Shown in pieces: positions 11,901 through 25,500 of a stretch of 64,000 bases of DNA; position 1 is the first letter of the stretch, and the number at the start of each line of letters is the position of its first letter. Made by a program: the position numbers and the translations under genes. The stretch spans positions 45,456,059 to 45,520,058 of the forward strand of contig OZ021732.1 in the NCBI GenBank assembly GCA_963978545.1. The letters run 5' to 3'. A model generated the notes under the pieces. The model was given only the letters and a program-made list of their open reading frames with translations, made no database searches and had not been told where the DNA came from. The DNA comes from Linyphia triangularis (Eukaryota > Arthropoda > Arachnida > Araneae > Linyphiidae).

Positions 11901-14900
11901 TACTTTGATAAATAAAAAAAGAAACCACGGAAGCAGGATACAGTACTTATATATATGGCCATTTAAATGTTTTTACAAGCTTCGAATTCATCAGACTTAA
12001 GTTTAAAGTTGACCTATAACCATATTCAAAATCGCTAACTTTTCTTCAGATTTTCCGTAGTGTTGACAGATTTTTACATTTTCTTTACAGTTTACCCGTG
12101 ACCAATACGATATTAGAATGAATAAATACGACATACTATAGCGACTATAACGCCTTCCTGATGGCTGTGGGGTTAGCTCTCTGGCTTCGCATGCCAGAGG
12201 TGCCGGGTTCGAATCCCAGATTACAGCGCCCCTCTGGCATGACATGGATGTCGTGGCCTAGACATGGATGTTCGTTGTGGTTCGGAATCCACGTTATGCT
12301 GTAGGTCCCGTCCTGATTAGTCATTACTGTGCATAAAAATTGGCCAAACCAACCAACCAATCAACCAGCGACTGTAACATCGGCGTGAAATTTAGGGAAA
12401 ACAACGTAAATCTCGGCCATAGAGAAAGCATTGGTGAATTTCAAGAGTATTGACTAAAGAATGAGAAAAGGATATCTCGCTTATGTCTTTTCCATGGGTT
12501 TCAAAGAACGTCCGTAAAGCCGAAAAAACTACTAAAATCCATTCAAATTACGGGAAATAAGTAAAAACTACGAAAAACCAGTGGAAAAGGTGGTATCTCT
12601 GAAAATTCAGAATATGCATGGACAATTTAAATTATATAATTACTCGAATTCGGAGTTCTCGAAAATGCATGTTGCGAAGGAGTTGACCTTGATGGCTTGA
12701 TGATTCTTTCTTCGGCATGTTTAACATTACAGACGATGTCAACGTGAAATATACTTCAATGATTTCAAGAGCTGATAACTGTGAATCTATATTCCAAAAT
12801 ATTTCAGAATGATCTCTACGCCTTTTCATACATCTTCAATAACAGAAATCGATATTATTCTCTTTTTCCGGAGGTAAAACGTTCTACCTTTACAATTGTG
12901 ATATTATTGGGCTTAACGAATTGTAAAAGGAAATCAAATGCTTTCTTCTTGATTTTCGTACCTCAGGGGCCTTTTTCTCATTTAATTTCTGGACGTCAAA
13001 AGATCAAAGCGTGAATAATCGGAATGTCACTTTACACACCCACGTATCAAAAACCGAAACAAGTGTGTCGGATTACCGTGAAATCATTTCTTACGTTTTT
13101 ATAATTATATCTTTTTCAAGTATGTTTGCTTTCTAGATGATTAATTCCTGTAACGAATAGGGTGAGATCGTAATGCATTTAATACTTTTACTTAAATCTG
13201 ATATTATGGTATTGCTAGAGTTATGCAACTACAAATTAAATTAGCTTTAAGGAATGTTGCTTATTTTTAGTTTGAGAGAAGACTACAAAAATCATCATTG
13301 TTGATGATTCTTAAAGAATATATTTTAAAAAACCAGCACGTGTTTACATAGGGTAATGAAAGTATAGCATTCGGTTAAAAAAAAAAAATAAAAAAAAATT
13401 TTTTTTTTTTTTTTTAAAACATTTCTCTATGTTTTGGTGCATCCTGATTTCAAAAAAGAGGCCTAAAAATGTCTTCTTAGTAAAATGAGGTCTAAAATAA
13501 TATTTTTCCGCGATTGCTAAAAAGCGGCCCTTAATATTTTGATTAAAATCTCTGAGCTAATGCCTCCTAATGTGTACCAATCGTCTCGACTTCCCAAATT
13601 TATGTAGAAATGCGATAAAAGCGTAAAAAGTAGAAAAACGAGTGATTTTAACACAGAACTCTCTGTCCTTGAGGATCGCCTATCAATGATTTTTTTTCTT
13701 TCTTTCTGTTTCACTCACAAGAAAGGACAAAGTAACAATGTAATGTTGATCGAATAACATCGCCAATTTCGATGTTTTTTTTTTTTGTTTTTTTTATATA
13801 TATATATTTTCCGATGGAAAATTTACTGCCAAAAATATCGGCAACCTGGCCATGAGTGAAATAAGAAAACGGGAAATAACACCTTATCAAATTTTAATAC
13901 AATGACCAAGATTATAGTGTAATTGAAAGTTGTGCGATGTTCCACACCCCTAATATTTTACTTTCAATTACCCATATGTTAACATAGGATAATGAAAATA
14001 TCGTTTACGGTAAAAACGAAATCGGTTTTTTTTTGCCTTTCTCCACATTTTAGAACATCTTAACTTCGAAGAAATGGTCTAGAAAAAATGTCTGCCCGTG
14101 TGTCTGTGTGTACGTGGTTAACATAACTCCCAAACAAATTGACCCTACGATGCTCAAATTTTGTGTACGAATTAGTTGTGGCCATGGACTTACCATTAGG
14201 GTTTTCGTTAAAATTGTGCTTCCGCACAAAAAAGCTGCCATGGAAAAACATGAAAAAATCATGTTTTTCAGTAAATTCTTATAAACGCCTCTTAAGATTT
14301 TGATCAAAATTGCTGTGGTAATACTTCTTAAGGTTTCCAAAACATCTCCCCCTCCGAAATTCCCTTAAAAATGTTATAAAGGCGTAAAAACTTATGTGTT
14401 TGTTTTCTTTCCTTGAGAATCACCTGCCAACAACTGTTTCTTCTCAGTTGCACTTAAAAGAAAGAATAATGTGTAAAATGTATTTTGTATGATATTCTTT
14501 CGAAGAATTTCATTGATCAATGAAATAATTTTTTCTATAGTTATAAGTTTGTCGACAAATAATATTTTAAATATAAAAAGTATCTAAGACTGGAAACGTC
14601 ATTTTGAAATTTAATAAGAAAATGCATAACAAAAACCATTAGCTTCTTATCCGTCACAAATGAAATAAATCAGAAGATAATTTTTTCCAAGATTTCATTT
14701 CACGCATGTCAGTTGCAAAGCATCATCCCACCTCCATTAATGCCAGTCACATTCCTTTAATTATCTCAATAGTAAACTCCCACTTTTCAACAAAGTCTCA
14801 TCCCATAAAAAAAAAAAAAAAAAAAATACTCACAAACAAAAACGAATTCATTTTCAGTATCCTTCTCACTCTACAGCGAAACTGAAACCAACTCATCAAT

Positions 14901-17900
14901 AAGCAACCCTACAAAGTTCAATTACTAGCAGCGTGCCTCGCAAAACATCACGAAAACACCCCAAGACGACACATCAGTGTGCATTCGTGCCACTTTACCC
15001 TGATGTCAGATCCCGAAAAGCAGCTGACCTTAGACCACGCGATCGTGTATCAGACCTGTAATGAATATGGACCTGTAAGGGTAACTTTTTCAATCTAGCT
15101 TCTTACCCTGGACGGAGTTGGTCATACCGTTCTTTGGCAGGTTTGTTGGAAGTGTCTACTTATTGAAGCTTTACAATGAAGCGCTGCAGAATAAGACCGA
15201 TGATATTTTAATGTCATGAGATGTAATAATCGATAATAAATTAGGTTTTGTAATGCTGGTATCCATCCCACCATCATCGAATTATTTTGATATAATTAAA
15301 ATGAAACTGATGGACATGAGGTAAGAATCTATTGACTCGTATTTTATTTAATTATCGATAACATCAATTGAAATTTGGTTTAAAGTGTTTCTGTAAGATA
15401 TTTTAAGAGGTTAGTAATTTGATAATCGTGTTATGGTGGTAGAATGGTTAACATAAGAGATATCAGTAGAAAAGCATAAATAGGGATGGTTGAAGTCTTA
15501 TATGTTAGTAGATTTCAATAAATATAGTAAAAAGCATCATAATAATGATTATTATTATTATCATTATTTATTATCATTATTATGATTATCATTATTTTTA
15601 ATCGATTTTATAGAAATGTCTAAAATCGATCATCACAATATTTTTCTAAAATCAATAGGGTTATTGATTGTTATTTGATAATTTAAATAGTCGTGTCTGG
15701 TGATCGTGATAGTCGAAGATGATGAAACAACACAAGTCCATCTAATATGCTAAAACGGCAGGAAAGTATTTTATTGATGTTTTTTTTATAACAAAAGAGA
15801 GAATTTATAATGTTAAGTGGAACTTTTTATGTGGGGGGGGGGGGGGGATTTCAATTATGGATTGCAAAAGTTGTTTTTTGAGTTTATTACCTTGTATATA
15901 AAATTTAATCAATCAGTTCAAATATTTCGATGTTCCAAGTCCCTTGAAAATTCTCTAAAAATTAAATTTATTTTATGGTAAAAAGTGCGGAAAAAATTCA
16001 AAATAATATATTTGTGATACTGGCAAGATATAAATTTAGTGTTACATGAATAAATCAAAATATGGGAAATTGTACTTTAATTAGTACTTTATATTTCAAT
16101 TGTGTAATTGAAAGCCGTGCGATGTTCCCTACTCTTAGTTTAAAAAAACTGTATGTTTTTACACTTTTTTTTAAAAATTTAAAATAAAATAAATATTAAA
16201 GCTTAATTCCCCACTTTGTTGGTACCAAGTATTTCCATATTACTTTTTATTTGCAATTAAATCATGTATCTAAGTTAATTACAAGTTCATTTGGATCCGT
16301 TCTAATAATGTCCTACTTAGTCACTTAAATTTAAATTAACTTATTCAAAAATTAATGCAATATTTAATGACTGAATTCTGCCTTTTTACTGACAAAAGGC
16401 ATACGCTAAGAAAAACCATGCCCAATTTAGTTTCTAAATAAAACTATCCCCAAGGTAACGAATTTGACAACAGGTTATCGAATATCTAAATTCTAAGCAG
16501 AATTGTCTATTTGCATCCAAGAGTTGAAATTTCTATGGGAACACTCTTCAGGTCAAATTTTATTTAATACTTCTAATCTTATCAAGAGTTTCAAACTGAT
16601 ATGGCAACTGTCTCAATTATCTATAGTTTATATCTCAGATCCAAACGAGCCATAGTCCAAATTTAATAATTTCTATTTAGTTGTAGATTATTCCTGAAAA
16701 GTTTGTTTTCTATCAAACCATATCATCTTAACTAGCTTTAAAACAAATATACTATAAAGCATTTAACGAGAATTGCAATTGAAGTTTTATAGCTAGTTCA
16801 ATTGAAGTTGAGCTAAGTTTTTTTTCTCTCCTATAAAATTACAGAATGGTTACAGTTACTCGTTTGGCTATAAGGTAGAGTTTAGGAATAACGAAATAAA
16901 AAAATTATTTCCGATCGTAACTTACGGTTATATTTTGGTATGGGAACCTCTTTAAAGTACCTTTAATTTGTCATACAGCACGCATCTGTAACGTTCTGAG
17001 TTTTTTCTGTGTAGTGGCGCTAGTGTCACTGGCCCTTTAAGGGAGAGGAAAGAAGCAAGAAGGTGAAGGGAGACGAGAGGCAGTGGAATCTGGGAAATGT
17101 TGTAAAAGAAGTTAACGCTTAAGAATGCCTTGTATTGTTGATAGAATAAATCGCTTATTTTAATAATTCTCATTTGCTAGACTGTCTTGAAAATGCATTT
17201 CACAAAAATGCACACTACCTTGATTTTAAAAAGTAGAACCGGAACGCTCGGTGGTTCTTACATCTGCATACCTGATATTTTACACACTTATTAATGGTCA
17301 CAAATTAAGAAGTGTAATTGAGTATTATGTGCCTTAATCTTATCCTTTAAGTTAGAAATGTAGTTGATTAATACTTTGTCTGTAAGAGGATGGTTGTATG
17401 TCGATCACCATAATTAACAAACTGTTTTAATTTACTGAAATAAAGAAGGAAATGGAATAAAATTTTGTGTATTCAATAGATGTTTGGGAGTCTAGAAATC
17501 ATTTGTTAAAAAGCCATAGGTGTCGTATCAACTGATTTTTCAATGATTGTCGAGCAATGGTCGTTGATGGAAGATAACAATGTACAATTCTCGTATTTTT
17601 TAAAAGCTAGTGAAATTAGTTTATATTTATGAAGAATTTATTTCTGATTCCAAATATTTAAGCAAAAGTTCTTTAAAAAAATTATTTATTTAAATATTAA
17701 GAAAAGAAAATGATCCAAAACCGAGCCAAAACCAGTCCGATCAAAACACTCAACAAAATCTGTGACATCAAAGCTTCCTTCCTGTTTCTATGGTTATCGT
17801 GAGGTTTCTGTCAAATAGTTGGCACTGGTAGACCATTGCTATATCCCGTACAGGTTGGCGCGATTTGCGAGAAACTTGCAAAACTGGTTTCCGCTGCCGC

Positions 17901-19553
17901 ATTTCAAGCCAAGATGTTTGGAAAGACTTTTAACGTCACATTCATTTCAAGTTCGTTTTCTCACCAACGTCTAACAGCGGAACTTTGATTGCAAATTAAA
18001 AAAAAGAAAAACAGCAATGAGCAAAAAAATTTCGGTTTATGGCCTTTTCGAAACATTTAGAATTGAGTAAAAATAATAATGATAAAATGCTGGAATTGTC
18101 CATAGATATATTGTGGTTCACTGCATCCATAGGTGAAATTTTGTTCTATATTTGAAAAAAAAAAAAAATTTCTTCACTAATGATATTGTTTTTGTTTGCA
18201 TTTTAGTGAGCGGTGTGGCCAAACCGGGGCAACTTCTTGCCATTATGGGTGCCAGTGGAGCCGGGAAGACTACTCTTCTCAATGTGCTTACCAACAGAAA
18301 TATTCGTTTGTTGGACGTGGAGGGAGAAGTGTTGGTCAACGGCCAGAACGTTGGGGAGTTGATTGTGACCAAGTCAGCTTATGTCCAACAAGATGACCTC
18401 TTCATCGGGACGCTCAAAGTCCAGGAACATCTCACATTTCAGGTAAGTCATCGTCCGTTTGAAGTGGTATTTTTGTGGAAACTTAATGATAAAATATTTA
18501 GCAAGTTTTATAATAGTTTCAGAATAAGCGTAAAGTTCATTGTAAAAGCATATCTCTATACTAAAAAAAGTTAAGATTAATCCTAGTCGCCGCAGTTTCA
18601 GAATTTTTCCGTCGAGCGCACTTCTCTAGGTCCAAGTGGAAAAAATATTGGACTCAAAAGTACGAAATTTTACACATTTGTACAGAAAGGTTTGGGAAAT
18701 CTGCTGATGCTATTAAGATTGGTTGGTTGGTTGTATTCAGATTATCTGGCGCCGTCAGCAACACGAGGGCTATAATGTGCCGAAACTTTCGTCATTAGAC
18801 AAGCCAACATACATTTACAAACACCCATGCCAACACGGGACTCGAACCCACAACCTCGCGGTCTAGAAGCTAGTACGCTAACCACTATACCGTTTGGTCG
18901 GCCTGATGCTATTAAGAAAAATTTATAGATGCAAATTTTAGTTTTTGAGTTATTATATTCAAAGTGGTAAGTATTTTTTTTTTTTTTTTGCTTTTTTTTT
19001 TTTTTTTTGCACGTCCTCCACTCTCCTCAGGGAAAACCAACCACTGCAGAAATCTAATATTTTGGAGGCGCAGAGGTATGTCTTACTAAACACTCTCTTC
19101 AGTCTTTTTTTAAATTACAATGGTTTTTTTTTTTTTTTTTTTTTTTTTTGGAGTTACTAAATATCGAAATTTCAAAAAATTCCTTTTTAAACTTTCACTA
19201 TCGATGTTTGTTTTGTATTAACAGCGGGCAAATATAAAAGAAATAAGATTAATTTCTTTTAATAAATTATACCATGACATATACCAGTTTATCAGGATTT
19301 GATTAAAAAATCAGAACTCATATTTCTAAAATAGAGACTGGAATGTGATTAATTTAATTTACTTAAAACGATATTTTCCTACTTCGACTTTTAATTTTCC
19401 ATGCTTAAAAGAAAAAAATGAAGTGCTGTCAATTGTAGTATTTTGAATACTAAGGTAATAAGATTATTATGTCCCCAGCAACTCAAGGTGACTTGCAAAT
19501 AATCATAAAGTGCGAAGATGTTTTTAAAGGTTTGCTTTGCTGAAGGTTTTAAA

Positions 19554-19587
<34 letters not shown>

Positions 19588-22500
19588 CCTTTGGAGTTGC
19601 CAATGACGTACCATGTATATTCTTCATTTTCACACAATTTTTTAAAGTTGTAGGTTTTAAAAATGTGGTATATTTATGATATGTTTTTATTCACAAGATA
19701 TTTTATTTAATATACAAAAGTGTTTTTGTTAGATAGTTGTAATTAATACCAAGACTGAAAACCTGGTAACCTTGCTTTTAAGAATTGGTTTTCAGTTAAA
19801 TTGTATGTCCATTTAAATGTGGTATTATTTGAAAAGACTACACGCTCAATATTTTACGAGGTTCGGCAAACGTTAAATAGCAGATGAATTCATGATTGCG
19901 AAAGCCTGCGGGGGGTTGGCGAGTGTTAGCGAGCAGAGGGAGCATGGTTCTTAGTTGTAAAAAGAAATAAAGATATTGAAGATTATCTAATAATTTTTTT
20001 TCCCCTTTTTTTTTTTTAAATAGTGATTTAAAAATTATTTTTAATTTTTCTTATGGTTATGGAGGGTATTGTAAATTATAAATATAATTTTATATTTAAA
20101 TGAAAATATGTATTTAATTTAAACTTTTTTGCCCTGGGTACTTTTTACAAGAAGTGTACAAGTTTGATGTCCAGGAACATGAAATTAAGTCGTAGAGTTA
20201 ATTTGAATTCTAGTTCTCTTATTTTCTAGATTGTTTATTAATTTTTTACAACTGCTTATGTCAAAATTTTATTTTTAAAAGAAAAATTTTATGACAGGCA
20301 ATGGTTCGCATGGATAAGCATATAAGCTATCAAGAGAAAATGAAGAGAGTGGATCAAGTAATACTAGAGGTTTGTACTCGAAATTCCTTTTACTTAATTA
20401 TTCATTTTAATAAATTTTTGCATTGATGAAGTTTATCATTCAAGCATTCAATTTCATGCTTTTAATTTTTAAATTTTTTTTTTAAATAATTATTGAAAAT
20501 GGTAATTTTATGAATTTAAACATTTGTATATATTTATAGAGTGATGCATTTTTTTACAAGTTATCAATTTAGATTTGAGAAATAATTTTTATAAAAATTT
20601 AAAGTAATTATAAGAGTAAATTAAATAATAATTGAATTTTTATAAATTATAAGTTTGGTTTTAAAAAATTCAAAATGTAATTAAGTTTTTTTTTTTTTTT
20701 TTTTTTTATAAAAACACATTTTATTTATTTGTTTTTAACATAACTAAATTTCGTTTACTTTAGTATTCAGACCCAACTGTACTGTGTAAAGTAATAAAAT
20801 ATATATATCCATATAAAATGTCTGTATACTTTACAAATAAAGTGAGATTACTCGCAACATGAATAAAGTATTATAGACCGTAATATATTTTTAGTTGGGT
20901 TTAACAAAGTGCAAGGATATTTTAATTGGAATCGCGGGAAGACTAAAAGGAATTTCTGGTGGTGAAGCTAAGAGATTGGCATTCGCAGCTGAGGTATGTA
21001 TTTCTAATTAATCAGTTACGAGTTCTAGTTTATAACTTAAATATTTATCTCCATATTCAAACTTGACATCAATCATTAAAATTTTGTATCTTTCTATGAA
21101 ACTTATTTTCTGTCTAAAAAAGTTTTTAGTCATTAACTTAAGTTTTTAATTAAGTTTTTTTAAAAGTTAAGCTTTAACTGCCTTATGCAAAAAAAAAATA
21201 CAAAATGACGGAAAAATTACCCTTTAACATGCTAATATTACAATGTCTTTATCACTACATTTTATTCATATGTTAACTATATCTATTTGTGATTTGTATT
21301 GAGTCGGTTTCTTAATCAACTGATGTAAACTTAGATTATGGAAGCTTTCAGAAATATTACCCAAAATAGAAATGTTCTTCTTGGAGAAAACTACGTAATC
21401 CTATAAAATCCTTTTTGTCAAAATTACATTTTATTTTTCCTGTTTAGAGATATTTATTTTTATTTACCCTTCTGCATTTTTCCTAAACCACTTGTTTCTT
21501 TCCACAATGTTGTCTCGTAGGTGAATATATTTGTTTAGTATATTTTAAGAATTTTATTGGCAATCGAAGGTGCTGTAGTTTGCTAAAAAAAAACTTTCAG
21601 AAAAAGCTGTTGCTTATTTTTGAAATATGCTATATTTAAGGAATCTGCCTTAGATAAAAATATCTTTATATTGAATATGTTCATAGTTATAATATCATTA
21701 ATGAAATTTGAGACCTACTTTAACCTTTAATTGCTGTATGCGGTCTGACAGACTGCGAGTCATTTTTTTGTGGAATGATTGCAACCCTAAAATATTTCGT
21801 CTTTGACTTTAAACTAATTTTTCTGGTACTTATAATTCTTAAATTTTAATTTGATGTTCACCAATTTGTTTGACGCAGTATGGACCACGTATTGCCCTTA
21901 CGCCAAAGAGTAAAAGGATCTTTTCATTATTTTATGAGCATTGAAGGTATCTTTATTCTCGTCTTAAACATTATAAGACTGCTCTTTATTATGATTTGTA
22001 CATTGATTGAAAATGCATACTTCTTAGGAAACATCACTTAGGAAACAACTTCTTAGGATAAATCTTCTGAATAACACCAAAGATCTTAAATAAATAGAGC
22101 GTGACTTTGCAAAAAAAAAAAAAAAAAAAATAATAATAATAATAATCAGGTTTGATTCCAAGGCAGGTGGTCCATCCATCTTTAAAGGATCAATAAAATG
22201 CTGTTCAATTTCACTTTGTGATTAAGCTTAATGTCTAACTATAGACTGGGTACCAAAATTTGAATCAACTTTCAAAGTTTGATTCCCAGTATCCAAAACA
22301 ATTGAAGCGGAGCTGTGTTCCATCTGATGGGTCACACTGGCGAGGTCATCTTTAATCCTATGTAAAGAAGCTGCGTACTGCGGACAGAAGCTTTAAGATA
22401 GTCTACTGGATATGGAAGGAAATTAGCCACTGTCAACTGAAATGGTGAAATTGACTACAATATTTTTCTCCTCTTGTCGCCTTCTCTCAGGGCAGAGATG

Positions 22501-25500
22501 GAGAGGCTAGACGTCAATTTAACGTCAGTCTTTTGAATCTCTCCCCGAGAGCGGGTGGTTGTCTTTCAACAAAAACATCCTTCAGTGGAGCAAGAAGAAT
22601 ACGACAATAAGAATCGGGAAGTAAACGGTGGGTAATAGAAGAAATCAACCGAAGAGTAAAGTAATTGAAATAGTTTATTTACAGGAAATGTCTTATAAAT
22701 TTATTATATACATAAAACTTTAAATGATTAAGAACTACTGTTTTCCTCATTAATTTAGTTTTGTTTTTTTTAATTTGAGTTTAAATTTTCCTGGTTATAG
22801 ATTGAGTGAGTGTTATGAACTGGAAATTTACTTGAGAAACACATATCATTAACAATCCTTACTAATAACGAAATAGTTACAATTATAGATATTAGTATTG
22901 CAATTTGTGTTAGTGTCCCTTGGCATAAGAAGCAATAGAGATAATTTAGTCATAAGATTGTTCCTTATTAGATTAACTGGTTAACATATCAACATTACAT
23001 GGCATATTAAAAAAAGTTGAAATATCATTAGTGTAAAATAAGTGTTGAAAGCCGAATTTAAAGTATCCACGTGTTTTCTTGTGTAAAGGTACTCACGAAC
23101 CCCGCCCTTATGTTTTGCGATGAGCCCACATCCGGCCTGGATTCCTTTATGTCCCAGAACGTGGTGTCAGTCCTCCGGGATATGGCAGCTGGAGGAAGGA
23201 CAATCGTCTGCACCATCCACCAACCTTCCTCAGAGACATTCGAACTATTCGACCAACTTCTGCTTCTAGCAGAAGGCAGGATCGCCTACAGAGGGGAGGC
23301 TAGTAAGGCCCTAGCCTTTTTCGAAAGGTTCTTCTTTTGTTTGTTATTTGCATCATAAAATATAAAATATCCAATAAAGATTTAAAAAAATAAAAAATAT
23401 TCCACAATAGCTTTTTGAACAGTTGACCCAGGAAATAAAAATGACAAAGATTCTTAAACATGAGAATTAATTTTTTTAAAACCACATAATTCTTTATATT
23501 GTCTGATCTCAGCAGTCAATTGTCTTCTTAATTTATTACCAGGATAGAATAAGCTGGTAATTGGCACCTAATAAACGTGCTTTCAAATTTAAAATGTAAC
23601 TTGCTTTCTTATTGGCTGATAAAAATCTTAATGACAAAGTTTTTGTACATGTGTAGTTCCCTGTTTCTGTCAATCATTACAAAGTCTATTTTTTTTTTAA
23701 CTTAAGCAAATGTGTTGCCGTTTGTCAGGGGAAATTTTTTCAAAACGAAAGTTATCTTTATAAGAAAATTTTATTTGCCACTATCAATCACTTCACTTCA
23801 TCGAACAAAGTAACTGTTAGAAGTCCCGTCTCTACACTATAGAGCAGCGTCAGCCACTACGCGGCCGGCGGGTCAGATATGGCCCGCGTTGGATTTTTCT
23901 ATGGCCCGCCGGCACCACAGAAGACACACACACAAAAAACAATAAAATGTCAAGATATGGAATTTTTTTTACACAATTGTAATCTATCCGAAATAATGTG
24001 CGTTAACTATATAGAACAGAGTTCTCCACTACGTGTTCGAAAAAACCATATGAAGAAGCTTTTAGCGAGGTGGTTTTCATTAAGAATACATACAGGTATA
24101 ACTTAACTGAATCTCTCTCATTTGGACAATTTATTAAAATTAACTGCAACAAATACACCGAAAGACATCGATTCTATAATAAAATAAAATAAACGATTTC
24201 GACTGTCATCATCTCACAAATGATATCGACTAAACGGCGTAATCTGGAAGTACATTTTAAATACTTTCATTAAAAGTTAGATCATGTTGCATTGTCACAT
24301 TACAACAAAGATTCGCGTCTTTTTTAAACTGTTATTTACTAATACTGAATTTTTTAATTTTTTTTAATTATTAAAAAAAAAAAAAAAAAGCAACTTTAAT
24401 TGTTATTTTATTAAGATAAAAAAAAAATCAAAATTTTCTCCAGTTTTCAGAAATGCTATATATTATTAAATCGATAGTAACTAAATATACATATTTTGGT
24501 GTATCTGGCCCGCGAAAAGCTCCAAAATAAGTTATACAACCCGCCTTTAAAAGTTAGTGGAGAACGCTGCTATAGAGTGTTCAAAGCACACTGGCGAAAT
24601 TTTCAATCCAATAACAATATATACAGAAAAAGCCTTATCCATCATCCCGTTCTAAAATTCATTTTATTTTATGGTTTATCTACCATTTATGCTTTGTTTA
24701 AGAAGATTTTCTGGCGAGATGTATTGTGCCGGAATATCATCAGATCAAGAACTGGACTGCTGAGAGTATAAAGGATCCATGGAGCATTCAGAGAGGTCTT
24801 TCAAATAAAAACTACCAGCATTATCGCTTCGAATGGGTAAAACTGTTACAATCGATGCCCTATACACTCACTTTGCAAAAAAGTACTGTAGAGGTGAGGC
24901 TCAATAGGCGAGGTCACTTACACGTAGGCAAAGAATTCTTAAATTTCGTATACACTTTTAATTCATTATCAACTGAATGACAAATCATCGACTTGGAAAA
25001 TTTAATATTGGTATTGATATTAATCAATAATTGACCTCAAATACCCAATCGATAATAGTCACGGACTTTCACTATCATCAAACATTAAACTTCCGCCTGG
25101 CGCTGTATGATGACCGCTGAGTTTGAGCATAATGAGATTGATTGGTAAGATTAAAAATAAACGCATAATTGAGTTCCTTTATACAGCGGCCAAGTGATGA
25201 ATATCAATACAAAGAGTGTTTAAAATAAAGACAAAATATGGTTTTGCAAAAACGATGCATATATTTGACATACAACTAGTGTGTCTATGATATGAGGCGA
25301 CAAAATAACGTGTGCCAGTCAGATTAAATGCACCCTACGAAAGGTTAAGAATATGCAACGAGTTGTGCAAAATAAAACTTAGGGTTAATTTTCCTCTTTG
25401 AGGCTTAGAATAGAGATCATGACAATAACTATCAATTGTGTTATCTTCCCAGGGCGGGACTCAAGTGTCCTATTAACTACAATCCAGCCGATTTCTACAT

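Larger units (their letters stand above)
6770..18206 (+). other. white intron 2 (11.4 kb)
   Basis: The largest intron. It holds a local tandem duplication with a MITE (7973-8632), a 108-bp array (10160-11030), a mariner-type MITE (11039-11286), a SINE (12152-12366), three stretches of the TGTGCGATGTTCC repeat family (13345-14480 and 16090-16140) and a possible solo LTR (16987-17262). Low-complexity ATT/ATC repeats lie at 15540-15600. I find no coding exon in it. Confidence 0.6.

Noticed and set aside
12152..12230. Functional tRNA gene
   Set aside because: The A- and B-box-like motifs belong to a SINE head: a long unrelated body, an AACC tail and target duplications follow.
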